A stretch of 64,000 nucleotides of DNA from SZUA-442 sp963753185 (GTDB taxonomy: Bacteria > Actinomycetota > Acidimicrobiia > Spongiisociales > UBA5794), in contig CAVWBO010000007.1 in the NCBI GenBank assembly GCA_963753185.1, positions 1,488,001 through 1,552,000 on the forward strand, in the 5' to 3' direction. Within the stretch, counting starts at the first letter, position 1, and the number at the start of each line of letters is the position of its first letter. Of this stretch, positions 8,760-17,166 are shown in pieces. Made by a program: the position numbers and the translations under genes. The notes beneath the pieces were generated by a model that saw only the letters and a list, made by a program, of their open reading frames with translations, had not been told where the DNA came from and made no database searches.

Positions 8760-10540
8760 GTGGCCTACCGACGAGAAGACATCGACGCCGTTCGCGACAA
8801 GACGGATCTCGCCGAGCTCGCCTCCGAGGTGACGAAGGTGAAGCGATCGGGCAGGTCGACGATGGCCGTATGCCCCTTCCACTCCGAGAAGACACCGTCA
8901 TTGTCAATCGATGCGGCTCGGGGCCTCTATCACTGCTTCGGATGTGGCAAGTCCGGGGACGTCTACCGATGGGTCCAAGAGACACAGGGCCTCGACTTCG
9001 CGGGAGCCGTGGAGTTCCTTGCACGTCGTGCAGGTTTCACGCTCACCGTGGACCCAGCGGAGGCCAAGAGCAGGGGCAAACGTGAACGGCTCGTCGAGGT
9101 GACCGGAGCTGCCGTCTCCTTCTACACCGAACGCCTCAAGACCGCTCCCGACGCCGGTGCCGCTCGCGGCTATTTGCGATCGCGTGGGTACGACGCCGAC
9201 GTCGTGGACACCTTCTCCCTCGGGTATTCACCGGACGGGTGGGACCACCTCGTCAACCATCTCAGGGACCTCGGGACACGCGACGAGACGATGATCGCAG
9301 CAGGCCTCGCGTCACGTTCTTCACGCGGGGGACTCATCGACAGGTTCCGGGGACGGGTCATGTTCCCGATCTTCGACCTGCGAGGCGACGCCGTCGGGTT
9401 CGGCGCGCGCGTCCTCGAGGCGACGGACCCAAGTACCTCAACTCGTCGGAGTCCGCGATCTACCACAAGTCCCGACTCCTGTACGGGCTCAACTGGGCGA
9501 AGTCCGACATCGTGCGTCAGGACACCGCGGTCGTCGTGGAGGGATACACGGACGTCATCGCCATGCACATCGCAGGTATGCCGATCGCCGTCGCAACGTG
9601 CGGGACGGCGCTCGGCAGCGACCACCTCGACCTCCTCCGCCGCTTCTCGGAGCGAGTGGTGTTCGCCTTCGACGCAGATGAGGCAGGAGCGGGGGCGGCC
9701 CTGCGCGGCTTCGACCGCTCGGTTCCTGGCGACCTCGATCTTCGCATCGCCAGTCTCCCCGACGGCAAGGACCCCGCCGATGTCGTCGCCTCAGGCGACC
9801 TCGATCGTCTCCGAAAGGCGATCACCGACTCTGAGCCCCTCCTGAAGTTCCGCATCGAGACCGAGTTGGGTCACTACGACCTCGATGAGCCCGAGGCGAG
9901 GGCAAAGGCAGTCCATGCCGCTGCGGCGGTGATCGCACTCCATCCCGATCCCGTGACCCGTCATGAGTACGCCGTCCTGGTCTCTCGGTCGACAGGGGTT
10001 GAACTGCGGTTCGTGGAGTCCGCGATGCGCCGAGGTGGTCAGGCCACGACCAGCGAGGAGCCGCCACCGGGCGAGCAGGGCCATGCAGGCACGGGAACCG
10101 CAGTGCCCCATTCGGGCACCTACCGGATCGAGGAGGAGCTTCTGAGGCTCATGCTCGCAAACGATGAGCGATTGGCCGGCGTCGATCTCGATCCGGAGCT
10201 GTTCGCCGACGAACGTCTGCGAGTCGCGTACGAGCGGGCGAAGGACATGCTGGACGGTGTACCGGCGGGGGAGCCTCCCGATCTGGGTGCGGCGATCGGT
10301 TCGGAGGACTCACCGACGGCCGAGCTCCTGCGACGGCTCGCCCTCGACGATCGACCGCTACCGGAGCCGTTCGACATCGTTTCGCTGCTCGAGATCGCAC
10401 GGATCGAGGGGCGGATCGACGAGATCAAGCGACAGCTCCAGCGCATCGACCGCGATGCCGATGCACAGGGGTATTCGGAACTCTGGCAACGCCTGATAGC
10501 GTTGGAGCAGTCCAAGCGCGACCTGAGGAGCGATCGGTGA
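8760..10540 (+). CDS. dnaG: DNA primase DnaG (interrupted by a 1-bp frameshift)
   Basis: Replicative primase. The start is GTG 8760 (MAYRREDIDAVRDKTDL). The CHC2 zinc finger uses C38, H41, C59 and C62. Homology runs in one frame to about 9420 (FGARVLEA) and resumes in the next at GDGPKYLNSSESAIYHK, with TOPRIM motifs VVVEGYTDVIAMH and FDADEAG and a C-terminal helicase-binding region. A single missing base near 9420-9424 explains the break. DnaG is essential, so a sequence error is the likeliest cause. Fragments are 8760-9845 and about 9420-10540. The end overlaps rpoD by GTGA. Confidence 0.9.
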
Positions 10541-11673
10541 GTGAATCGACGGACAGCGTCATCGAGGAACTCGCGAGTCGGGGAGGGCAACGCGGGTTTC
10601 TCATGGCGGGCGAGATCCACCAGGAACTCGAGGAGATCGATGCCCCACCCGAGGCGTTCGAGATCGTCTTCGCCGAGCTGAAGAAGAGCGGTGTCGACAT
10701 CCGTGAGGACTCGATGACGGCGCTCGCTGACACGGAGATCTCGGGAGACGAGCTCGTCCATGTGTCCGATCCCGTTCGGATGTACCTCCAGGAGATCGGC
10801 CGATATCCGCTGCTCACCACCCAGCAGGAGGTCGAGCTCGCAATGCAGGTCGAGTCGGGGACGAAGGCCCGGGAGCAGCTCGCCGCCGGTGGGGACATGA
10901 CCCCAGCGGAACGGATCATCCTGGAACGCCAGGCTCGCAAGGCCGACCGTGCACGGCAGCGTCTCGTGGTGTCGAACCTCCGGCTCGTGGTGTCGATCGC
11001 CAAGAAGTACGTCGGACGGGGCCTCGGGCTCCTCGATCTGATCCAGGAGGGCAACCTCGGGCTCATCAGGGCGGTCGAGAAGTTCGACTATCGGAAGGGC
11101 TTCAAGTTCTCGACGTACGCGACGTGGTGGATCCGCCAGTCGGTGACGCGGGCGCTCGCGGACCAGGCGAGGACGATCAGGGTGCCTGTGCACATGGTGG
11201 AGACGATCAACAAGCTCGCGATGGTCCAGCGGACCCTGAATCAGGACCTCGGCCGCGAACCGACCATCGCCGAGATCGCGGCCGAGCTCGACATCGAGTC
11301 GGTCAAGGTCACAGAGCTCCGAAGGATCGCACAGGATCCCGTTTCGCTCGAGACGCCGATCGGCGAGGAGGACGACGCGACCATCGGTGACGTCGTCCCG
11401 GATCTCGGGGCGGACGTCCCGGTGGAAGAGGCCTCGTTCCGGTTGCTCCAGGAGTACCTGTCCCTCGCACTCGAGGCCCTCAACGACCGTGAACGCCAGG
11501 TCCTGATCATGCGCTTCGGCCTCGACGACGGCACCGTGCGCACCCTCGAACAGGTCGGTGCGCATTTCGACGTCACACGCGAGCGGGTGCGCCAGATCGA
11601 GAACAAGGCGCTCGCCAAGCTGCGGCAGCCGGCCAGGGCCAAACAGCTCGACGGCTACCTCGAGAGCGGCTGA
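10537..11673 (+). CDS. rpoD: RNA polymerase principal sigma factor RpoD
   Basis: Group 1 sigma-70 factor, 378 aa from a GTG overlapping the dnaG stop. A short region 1.1 (1-70) is followed by region 1.2 (DPVRMYLQEIGRYPLLT), regions 2.1-2.4 (LRLVVSIAKKYVGRG, FSTYATWWIRQSVTRA), region 3 and region 4.2 HTH (EQVGAHFDVTRERVRQIE). The dnaG-rpoD coupling is the classic macromolecular-synthesis operon without rpsU. It is compact like actinobacterial SigA/HrdB cores but lacks a long acidic N-terminus. Confidence 0.96.
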   Translation: MSESTDSVIEELASRGGQRGFLMAGEIHQELEEIDAPPEAFEIVFAELKKSGVDIREDSMTALADTEISGDELVHVSDPVRMYLQEIGRYPLLTTQQEVELAMQVESGTKAREQLAAGGDMTPAERIILERQARKADRARQRLVVSNLRLVVSIAKKYVGRGLGLLDLIQEGNLGLIRAVEKFDYRKGFKFSTYATWWIRQSVTRALADQARTIRVPVHMVETINKLAMVQRTLNQDLGREPTIAEIAAELDIESVKVTELRRIAQDPVSLETPIGEEDDATIGDVVPDLGADVPVEEASFRLLQEYLSLALEALNDRERQVLIMRFGLDDGTVRTLEQVGAHFDVTRERVRQIENKALAKLRQPARAKQLDGYLESG

Positions 11674-11916
11674 TCAGACGCCGGAGGACGTGGCTCGGTC
11701 GCGCATGTTGCGTGCGGCCGACACAAGACCCGCGCCGGCAGCAGCCCTCGTGCGGCGGGTCGAGCGTTCCGTGAGGTCCACCGCACCTTGAACCGAGTCG
11801 TGTCTCAGCACCTCGCGGAAGCGGGCAACGAGCCTGTCGTAGCGCTCCTTGCCCGCGCGTGCGCCAACGGCGAAACCGATGACGAATCCGATCACCAGAC
11901 CCAGCTTGAAGCGCAT
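11674..11916 (-). CDS. Small membrane-anchored YtxH-like protein
   Basis: 80 aa from ATG 11916. One N-terminal glycine-rich membrane segment (LGLVIGFVIGFAVGARAG) followed by a charged KERYDRLVARF helix, the pattern of YtxH/general-stress-like small proteins. It converges on rpoD with no gap (TGA next to the opposing stop). The function is unknown. Confidence 0.6.
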   Translation of the reverse strand: MRFKLGLVIGFVIGFAVGARAGKERYDRLVARFREVLRHDSVQGAVDLTERSTRRTRAAAGAGLVSAARNMRDRATSSGV

Positions 11917-11946
11917 GCATCGATTGTCGCACACGGTCGGTCCCAA

Positions 11947-12383
11947 CTCGTCGTGCGGTCTCGTTGGACGACGCAGATCGCTCTTCAGCCCGAGAACGGT
12001 CAGCGCTGCCTCGGCTGGCCGAGAGCATGGAAGGCCTCATCGTCGAGTCAGATATTGATCGAGCCATCGCCAGGTTGTGTCACGAGGTGAAATCCACCGA
12101 TGGATCCCCGCCCGGCGGTGTCAGCGCGCCGTGGGGCGTGACCGAACACTGACGATCCCTGCCTTTCGCCCTTCCGTGATCGACCTGGTCACGATGTAGA
12201 TCACGGCAGGTCAGGCGCCGAGCAGCAGGGCGAGGGAGGCGATCGGGAAGAGGACGACGGTGGAGGGTTCTGGCACGGATCGAGCATATCCGGCCGGGAT
12301 CGGTCGCTGATCGATCACTACCTTTGCCGCCCTGGGATTGCCCGAGCGATGTGTCCCTCACGGGCCGACCATGCGATCCGTCC
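11947..12383. other. Intergenic stretch without a convincing gene
   Basis: 437 bases between the YtxH-like gene and the truncated tRNA. A TTG-initiated 62-codon ORF (11964-12152) has no recognisable features. On the minus strand, 12211-12276 encodes a 21-residue peptide, from GTG, resembling a PEP-CTERM sorting tail (PEPSTVV, then a hydrophobic run), but it has no preceding protein. I see no RNA gene here. Confidence 0.5.
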
Positions 12384-12440
12384 GGCTCCGGGGGTGGGAC
12401 TTGAACCCACAACCGACGATAGACAGTCCGTTGCCTACCA
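12384..12440 (-). repeat. Truncated tRNA-Asn 3' half (attL-like)
   Basis: Read on the minus strand this is a degenerate anticodon arm plus an intact T-arm and acceptor 3' strand of tRNA-Asn. The first 31 bases (12384-12414) are identical to the 3' end of the intact gene. The anticodon-arm half keeps only partial identity (shared ACAGTCCG), with mispaired stem bases. It has no 5' half, so it cannot make a tRNA. Best read as the duplicated attachment site. Confidence 0.7.
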
Positions 12441-12487
12441 CTTTCATCGCTGACGAGGTTATGGGCTGCTTCTGTAGCACTCCTTGC

Positions 12488-12506
12488 ATACTGCATCATG
12501 CAGTAT
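12488..12506. promoter_or_regulatory. 8-bp inverted repeat upstream of ankyrin lipoprotein gene
   Basis: ATACTGCA-TCA-TGCAGTAT, a perfect 8-bp inverted repeat 36 bases before the lipoprotein ATG. Size and symmetry suit an operator for a dimeric repressor; a short transcript stem is the alternative. Confidence 0.35.
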
Positions 12507-12542
12507 CTAAGGTGCTAGATCTTGAATCGAAGGAGACGTGCC

Positions 12543-13160
12543 ATGTTCGGAGCCTCCATGAAGCCGCTCAGTCTTTCCCTTGCACTCGCCCTTTCGCTGG
12601 CACTCGTCTCGTGCACCGCCGAGGCGTCGAACGAACCCGATCCGGTCGACGATCGAGCGCCCGAGGAACAGCTAGTCGAAGCGATCCGGAACAACGACGC
12701 CACCCGAATCGAAGCCCTCGTCGACGCGGGCCTCGATGTGAACGAAAGACTGGAACCGCTTGGGCTGTCGCCGATCGCCTTCATCGCGGCGTCGGGCAAC
12801 TACGAGCTGATCGCTGTCGTTGTCGCTGCAGGATTCGACCTTGAGGCCCAGACCGCCGGATCAGGGCGCACCGCGTTACACGCAGCCGCAGAGTCTGGCG
12901 ATCTCGAGCTGATCTCGGCGCTCGTGGAGAACGGTGCAGACCTCGAGCGGGGTGACGACACGCAGCAGAACACTGCGGTTCAGTACGCGTTCTACAACGG
13001 TCAGATCGAGGCGGCGAGGCTGCTAATCAGCCTGGGCGCAAACCTTCACTACGTGGACATCACCGGGCGCAACACTGCAGACATGGCCATCAAAGGCGGG
13101 AACTCAGAGGCGATCGCGCTTGCGGAAGAACTTGGGCTCACGCCTACTTCCACTGAGTAA
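12543..13160 (+). CDS. Ankyrin-repeat lipoprotein
   Basis: 205 aa from ATG 12543, preceded by an AAGGAGA ribosome site. The N-terminus has a signal peptide with lipobox ALVSC (Cys24), so it should be a lipid-anchored surface protein. The rest is three to four ankyrin repeats (about 50-200), for example GRTALHAAAESGDLELISAL and NTAVQYAFYNGQIEAARLL. Ankyrin proteins mediate protein binding, and no partner is evident. It is cargo of the tRNA-Asn island. Confidence 0.8.
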   Translation: MFGASMKPLSLSLALALSLALVSCTAEASNEPDPVDDRAPEEQLVEAIRNNDATRIEALVDAGLDVNERLEPLGLSPIAFIAASGNYELIAVVVAAGFDLEAQTAGSGRTALHAAAESGDLELISALVENGADLERGDDTQQNTAVQYAFYNGQIEAARLLISLGANLHYVDITGRNTADMAIKGGNSEAIALAEELGLTPTSTE

Positions 13161-13300
13161 CTCCGTCGCAGTCCCAAGAGCCGAAAGCCCAAGGAATGCG
13201 GTTGCTCGCTCACGACGGCACATATGGGCTCGTGGGAACTCCCGTGAATGTGTCATGAGGTAGTCCGGTTGTCTGGCTTGCCCGGCTACCTTCGAGCCAC

Positions 13301-13492
13301 ATGAGTGAGCTACTCCGCAATCCCTTCGTCGCTGCTCTCGCTGGAGCCATAGCCGTAGTGGTCGGAGTGCTCGTGAGTGACCTCGTCGGCTGGAGGGACG
13401 GCACCACGGTGTCGACCTACATCATTGCGGCGGTTGCTGGGTTCGTCGGCGGATATCTCGGGACCGTCTCCTTCAAGAGGCGACGTCAGTAG
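13301..13492 (+). CDS. Small two-TM membrane protein, unknown
   Basis: 63 aa with two hydrophobic segments (about 9-28 and 40-55), a short loop containing VGWRDGTT, and a basic C-terminal tail KRRRQ, so both ends are probably cytoplasmic. I recognise no family. The length, clean membrane topology and ATG start make a real gene plausible; it lies inside the tRNA-Asn island. Confidence 0.5.
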   Translation: MSELLRNPFVAALAGAIAVVVGVLVSDLVGWRDGTTVSTYIIAAVAGFVGGYLGTVSFKRRRQ

Positions 13493-13612
13493 TCAACAAC
13501 CAAACGTTCGACTCGGTGGCAGCTTCCAGGCGGAACGCTGACGAGCTTCGCACATATCGGCACATGTGCGTCCGCAATTCAGCCGCGCATGGTGTCGATT
13601 GTGGGCGGCGCT

Positions 13613-14413
13613 CTAGCCCTCCGAGCCGAGCGTCGAGATGCCGTATCCGGCTGAATCGAGTGCCTTCACCATCGCTGCCTGTCCCGCTGGCATCGTATGT
13701 TCGCCGTCTGATGTGATGAAGCCCTTTTCACGCGGGTCCTCGCTGTGGTCCTCCCCGTTGAACTCGTCGAACATCGAGACTGTCAGTACTCCGTACTCAT
13801 CGGCGGTGTCCCGTATCGTTTGGGACCACGTTTCCCAGGCTGCGGTGCACTCAGCATCGATCCCTGCTGCTCGCCAGTCGGCGATCACCGGTACATATAG
13901 GTCGATCGCTCGAACGATGGTTGGTTGATCGCCGCGCAGCTCCACGACGATGTCGTAGATCGACCTGAGGACCTGCCGATACGGCTCGAAGTCAGCATCC
14001 GAATACTGGGTTGGAGGTTCGCGGGGGGTGGTGTCGGTTGATACACATATCCCGATATCTGAGGTTTCTCCGGACTCGTTGGGGTTACCGTAGATGACCA
14101 CGACTTCGGCTTCAGCAACCTCGTCCCGCAGATCTCCGAGACGCGAATGCGATCCGTCATCAATCCCGTCGAGAGAGTCAAGAACCTCAATGGCCCTCAG
14201 ACCCCCTGCCGCGTGATCATGAACTCGGACTTCAACGCCAAGCTCCTCCTCGATGCGGTCCGCCCACTGATCAGCGACAAAGAATCCGCCGGAGTCACTG
14301 AACCACACGAGATCCCAGGGTTCGCTTGTGTCCAGTGTCGTCGCGCTCGCGCAGCCGCCAACGATCACCAACAATGCGCCAACAGGTACCAACTCGATCA
14401 GGGACCGGCGCAT
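13613..14413 (-). CDS. SGNH/GDSL-like lipoprotein hydrolase
   Basis: 266 aa from ATG 14413; the ORF continues upstream without family features. Signal peptide and lipobox VIVGGC (Cys21). The SGNH block I-like WFSDSGG puts the candidate nucleophile at S41, a Gly/Asn block appears as IYGNPNESGE, and the catalytic pair is near the C-terminus in SDGEHTMPAGQ (D..H). The substrate is unknown; related proteins are esterases or acetyl-hydrolases of surface glycans. The coding sequence looks less GC-rich than the housekeeping genes, fitting island cargo. Confidence 0.65.
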   Translation of the reverse strand: MRRSLIELVPVGALLVIVGGCASATTLDTSEPWDLVWFSDSGGFFVADQWADRIEEELGVEVRVHDHAAGGLRAIEVLDSLDGIDDGSHSRLGDLRDEVAEAEVVVIYGNPNESGETSDIGICVSTDTTPREPPTQYSDADFEPYRQVLRSIYDIVVELRGDQPTIVRAIDLYVPVIADWRAAGIDAECTAAWETWSQTIRDTADEYGVLTVSMFDEFNGEDHSEDPREKGFITSDGEHTMPAGQAAMVKALDSAGYGISTLGSEG

Positions 14414-14596
14414 CACAACACCTCCACGGTGTGTCCCTCCCACGCCAGCCGAGTACCGAAAGTGGCTCACCACCCACGTTACGCCAAGAGGTTGAGAGCG
14501 TGAAGGTGTACTTTCGTCAGCCTCCAAGTAGGCAATGAGCAGAGATGCACGATCCGCAACCATGCATCGAGCCTTCCGGCACATCCATATGTGCCT

Positions 14597-14757
14597 TGGT
14601 TCCTGGTGATCGTTGCAACACCTTCGAGGAGAAATGTCTCGATGGATGTGTGTTGTGGAGCGGATGTCGGATGCTGAGTGGGATGAACTGTGGGATCGGT
14701 ATGAGGCTGGGGAGTCGTTCCGGGCGATACGTCGTTCGCTCGGTTGGGCTCCGGCAC
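14597..14757 (+). mobile_element. IS30-family remnant (left end only)
   Basis: About 160 bp closely match the left end of the complete IS30 element at 44378: the terminal repeat (TGGTTCCTGGTGATCGTTGC) and the first codons of the transposase (MSDAEWDELWDRYEAGESFR). Similarity stops in the HTH coding region and the rest is gone. It shows that an IS30 copy once sat in this island. Confidence 0.8.
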
Positions 14758-14830
14758 CGATCGAAACGGCTGCCGATCGTCACGCCATCCGTGCATGGGC
14801 CTCGAGGTGGTGTTCGTGAGGGTCGGCGAT

Positions 14831-15736
14831 TCAGATCTTGGGCGCTGTTTCGTCGACGAAGCGTCGCAGGATCTCAGAGAACGCTTCTGGCTGCTCGATG
14901 AACGGGTAGTGGCCACTTTCGGGAATGATTGCGAGTTCTGAGTGTGGGATGAGGTCGCGTACGAGCTCTGGCGCGGCGGCAACTATGAAGTCTTCTTGGC
15001 CATGGATGATCAGCGTCGGACACTTGATGTTCCCCAGCTTCTCCTGAACCGTGATGTTCTTCTTCATCGCTTGGGCAGATCCCGAGATTGCGACCATATT
15101 TCGTGCAGTGTCCTCATCGAACGCAACAAGCTCGAAGTACGTCTCTCGCGCCTGGGCAACATGGAATGTGGGTCCTTCAGATAGTCGCATCGCCTCATTG
15201 AGGGTTGCTGGATCGCCCGCAAGGAAAGCGTCGCTTGCATACAACCCCTCGAGGTATTCCCATTCGCCGACGGCGAACCGTTCGATCAACGCCTTGTACG
15301 ACTCGATGAGCAGACCCGTGTTGACGGGCGCAGCATCGACGAGGATGAGGCGCGCTACTCGGTCTGGATGCTCGGTGGCGTAGTACATGCCGAGCAAACC
15401 GCCCCAGGAGTGGCCGACGATGTTGATCCGATCAAACCCCCAAGCCTTTCGCAGCTCCTCAATGTCTGACACCAGCCATTCAACGGTGAAGTTGCTTTCG
15501 GTTATCTCATCCATCGAAGACCTGCCGTTCCCCCGCTGGTCATAGAAGACCATCTGGTGGTCTTGTGCCAGGTCGTCGAAGAAGGGAAACAACTCGTCGT
15601 GCCACATTCCTGGCCCACCGTGCAGAACGACAAACGGCTCCCCATTGCCGATCGTCGTATAGAAGTGCGCCACACCGTTCACCGTGACGTATCCCGCTTC
15701 TGCAGACGCTCCGGACTCGTGAGAGAGTTCCGCCAT
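14831..15736 (-). CDS. Alpha/beta hydrolase, proline iminopeptidase-like
   Basis: 301 aa from ATG 15736; longer readings run into the tRNA gene. The oxyanion motif HGGPG is at 39-43, DQRGNGRS at 66-73, the nucleophile elbow GHSWGG with S110, the acid in GQEDFIV and the His in ESGHYPF. This set matches the peptidase S33/prolyl aminopeptidase branch, though related hydrolases act on esters or lactones. It is the last cargo gene of the island, transcribed in the same direction as the tRNA-Asn just upstream of it. Confidence 0.82.
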   Translation of the reverse strand: MAELSHESGASAEAGYVTVNGVAHFYTTIGNGEPFVVLHGGPGMWHDELFPFFDDLAQDHQMVFYDQRGNGRSSMDEITESNFTVEWLVSDIEELRKAWGFDRINIVGHSWGGLLGMYYATEHPDRVARLILVDAAPVNTGLLIESYKALIERFAVGEWEYLEGLYASDAFLAGDPATLNEAMRLSEGPTFHVAQARETYFELVAFDEDTARNMVAISGSAQAMKKNITVQEKLGNIKCPTLIIHGQEDFIVAAAPELVRDLIPHSELAIIPESGHYPFIEQPEAFSEILRRFVDETAPKI

Positions 15737-15799
15737 GAGCGATTGTCCCACGCTCGCGCCAGTCACGCCTCGCGAAGCCCCGCACGGGTTTCGTGGTGG

Positions 15800-15872
15800 C
15801 TCCGGGGGTGGGACTTGAACCCACAACCTACGGATTAACAGTCCGCCGCTCTGCCAATTGAGCTACCCCGGA
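15800..15872 (-). tRNA. tRNA-Asn (anticodon GTT)
   Basis: Complete cloverleaf on the minus strand: acceptor TCCGGGG/CCCCGGA, D-arm AGCTCAATTGGCAGAGC, anticodon loop CTGTTAA (GTT), T-arm GTGGGTTCAAGTCCCAC, discriminator G, and an encoded CCA at 15797-15799. Its 3' end is duplicated at 12384. Confidence 0.96.
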
Positions 15873-15943
15873 AGGCGCCAGCCAACGTCGTGACCGGCGC
15901 GGGGAGAATACCAGCGCAGTCCTCCAACCCCGCGTCGAACGGA

Positions 15944-16525
15944 TCATGCGGCAGGGTCGATCCAGGAGTCCGCCTCATCGAGGAGGGTCGAGTATTCGTC
16001 GAGGCAGCCGGAGGCGATGTTCAGGAGTTCCTCGACCGGGACGTTGACGAAGACGTAGAACGGAACGGTGCGAACAGTCTCCCGGACGGTGGCGCCAAGA
16101 CGGTCGATCGACGGGAGCGCGCCGAAGGTCCGCAGGTGGGCGACACGCCACAGCATGGAGGCCTTGTCGGGGGCCACGTCGTCACGACGGAGCCTGTCGC
16201 CTGCCGTGTCGAACATCTCGCTCCACACGGGTCGCCACAGCTCGGCAGGAATCTCCTCGTTGCGTTCCCACACCACGCTCGCAGCAGCTGCACGGAGGAG
16301 CTCGTCCGGATGGGATGCGGCCGGAAACCCGTCGAGGACAGCCTCCGACGCGTCCATGAGTGAGGCGAAGGTGTCGGTGTCGGCTTCGACCCTCGTTCGG
16401 AGGTACCCCGCCCTGATGCTGGAGTAGTCGGCGTAGTGCTTCTCGGCCTTTGCGACCTCGAGGCGCTGGCCCTGGGCGGCGAGTCCGTCCTCCGCCCAAC
16501 TCCGGAGGCGGCCGAGCCGCTTCAT
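15944..16525 (-). CDS. Conserved-looking protein of unknown function
   Basis: 193 aa, soluble and predicted mostly helical (MKRLGRLRSWAEDGLAAQGQ at the start; acidic C-terminus). No motif or family is recognised. The upstream stretch (16526-16686) carries a strong hairpin that ends the preceding transcript. Codon use resembles the chromosomal genes around it, so it is not obviously part of the tRNA-Asn island. Confidence 0.6.
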   Translation of the reverse strand: MKRLGRLRSWAEDGLAAQGQRLEVAKAEKHYADYSSIRAGYLRTRVEADTDTFASLMDASEAVLDGFPAASHPDELLRAAAASVVWERNEEIPAELWRPVWSEMFDTAGDRLRRDDVAPDKASMLWRVAHLRTFGALPSIDRLGATVRETVRTVPFYVFVNVPVEELLNIASGCLDEYSTLLDEADSWIDPAA

Positions 16526-16634
16526 CGACCGCCTCGTCCGCCGTGGGGGGTCCCGATCGGGCTACTGACCCGCAGGACCATTGTCGGTCGCATCGCCGCT
16601 CCTCGCTGGGATGCCGCCGACCATACACGACGAT

Positions 16635-16675
16635 GATCCGAGCCGAGACCCGATCTGGGTCCAGCGGCTCGGATC
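16635..16675 (-). terminator. Long hairpin terminator after DUF4870 gene
   Basis: GATCCGAGCCG (16635-16645) pairs perfectly with CGGCTCGGATC (16665-16675), with an inner GACCC/GGGTC stem. It begins 12 bases past the DUF4870 stop on the minus strand. There is no T-run, as is common in high-GC terminators. Confidence 0.65.
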
Positions 16676-16686
16676 GTCACGCCCGG

Positions 16687-17046
16687 TCAGTTGATGAAGC
16701 GGATCGTCGCCGGGTAGCGATACGCAACTCCGTTGGAGGCCCTGATCGTTGCCACGATCACCAGGACGAACCAGCTGATGACCACGACAGGGACGAGGAG
16801 GATCCCGACGAGCAGGACGATCGCGATCAGTGATGCGACGAAGTAGATGGCCATCGAGATGTTGAAGTTCAACGCCTCCTTGGCCTGGTCCGCCGCGAAT
16901 GGGTCGTCCTTCTTCATCAGCCAGACCACCAGTGGTCCGACAAGTGCTGGGATTCCCAAGAACTGGACGAATGCGGACAGGTGCCCTATGGCTCCCCAGT
17001 TCCTCGACTCCGTGGAGAGTCCGGTTTCGATCGGTTGTGTTGTCAT
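16687..17046 (-). CDS. DUF4870 (TIC20-like) membrane protein
   Basis: 119 aa from ATG 17046, with a ribosome site (gaaagga) just upstream. Three hydrophobic segments; the family hallmark is the loop PFAADQAKEALNFNISM between the first and second segments. Bacterial members are small membrane proteins of unknown function. The upstream in-frame extension is GC-rich noise. Confidence 0.85.
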   Translation of the reverse strand: MTTQPIETGLSTESRNWGAIGHLSAFVQFLGIPALVGPLVVWLMKKDDPFAADQAKEALNFNISMAIYFVASLIAIVLLVGILLVPVVVISWFVLVIVATIRASNGVAYRYPATIRFIN

Positions 17047-17166
17047 CAGCGGTCCTTTCTCGACATGCTCCCCACATCGTCCACCGTCGAGGCCCTCATC
17101 GCTATTGGGGATTCCCCCCATCACACCCCGAGATCCCCGTGGATGCATCCGGGGTCGGGGCGTCAC

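Larger units (their letters stand above)
12384..15828. mobile_element. Small genomic island bounded by tRNA-Asn 3'-end direct repeats
   Basis: A 31-bp sequence covering the 3' end of tRNA-Asn occurs at 15798-15828 inside the intact gene and again at 12384-12414 as a truncated copy, in the same orientation. Everything between lies on the 3' side of the tRNA, the geometry left by integration at a tRNA 3' end. Cargo: ankyrin lipoprotein, small membrane protein, SGNH-like lipoprotein, IS30 remnant and alpha/beta hydrolase. No integrase is visible, so it is either a decayed element or was mobilised in trans. Confidence 0.65.

Noticed and set aside
9418..9425. Programmed frameshift in dnaG
   Set aside because: No slippery heptamer or downstream pseudoknot seen, and several other genes in the window carry similar single-base breaks; a sequence error is simpler.
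12384..12440. A functional second tRNA-Asn (or tRNA-Asp) gene
   Set aside because: No acceptor 5' strand or D-arm, and the anticodon stem is mispaired; only the 3' half is present.
14831..15826. N-terminally extended alpha/beta hydrolase
   Set aside because: The extra 30 residues (VQVPPPEPP...) translate the tRNA-Asn 3' end; the real start is ATG 15736.
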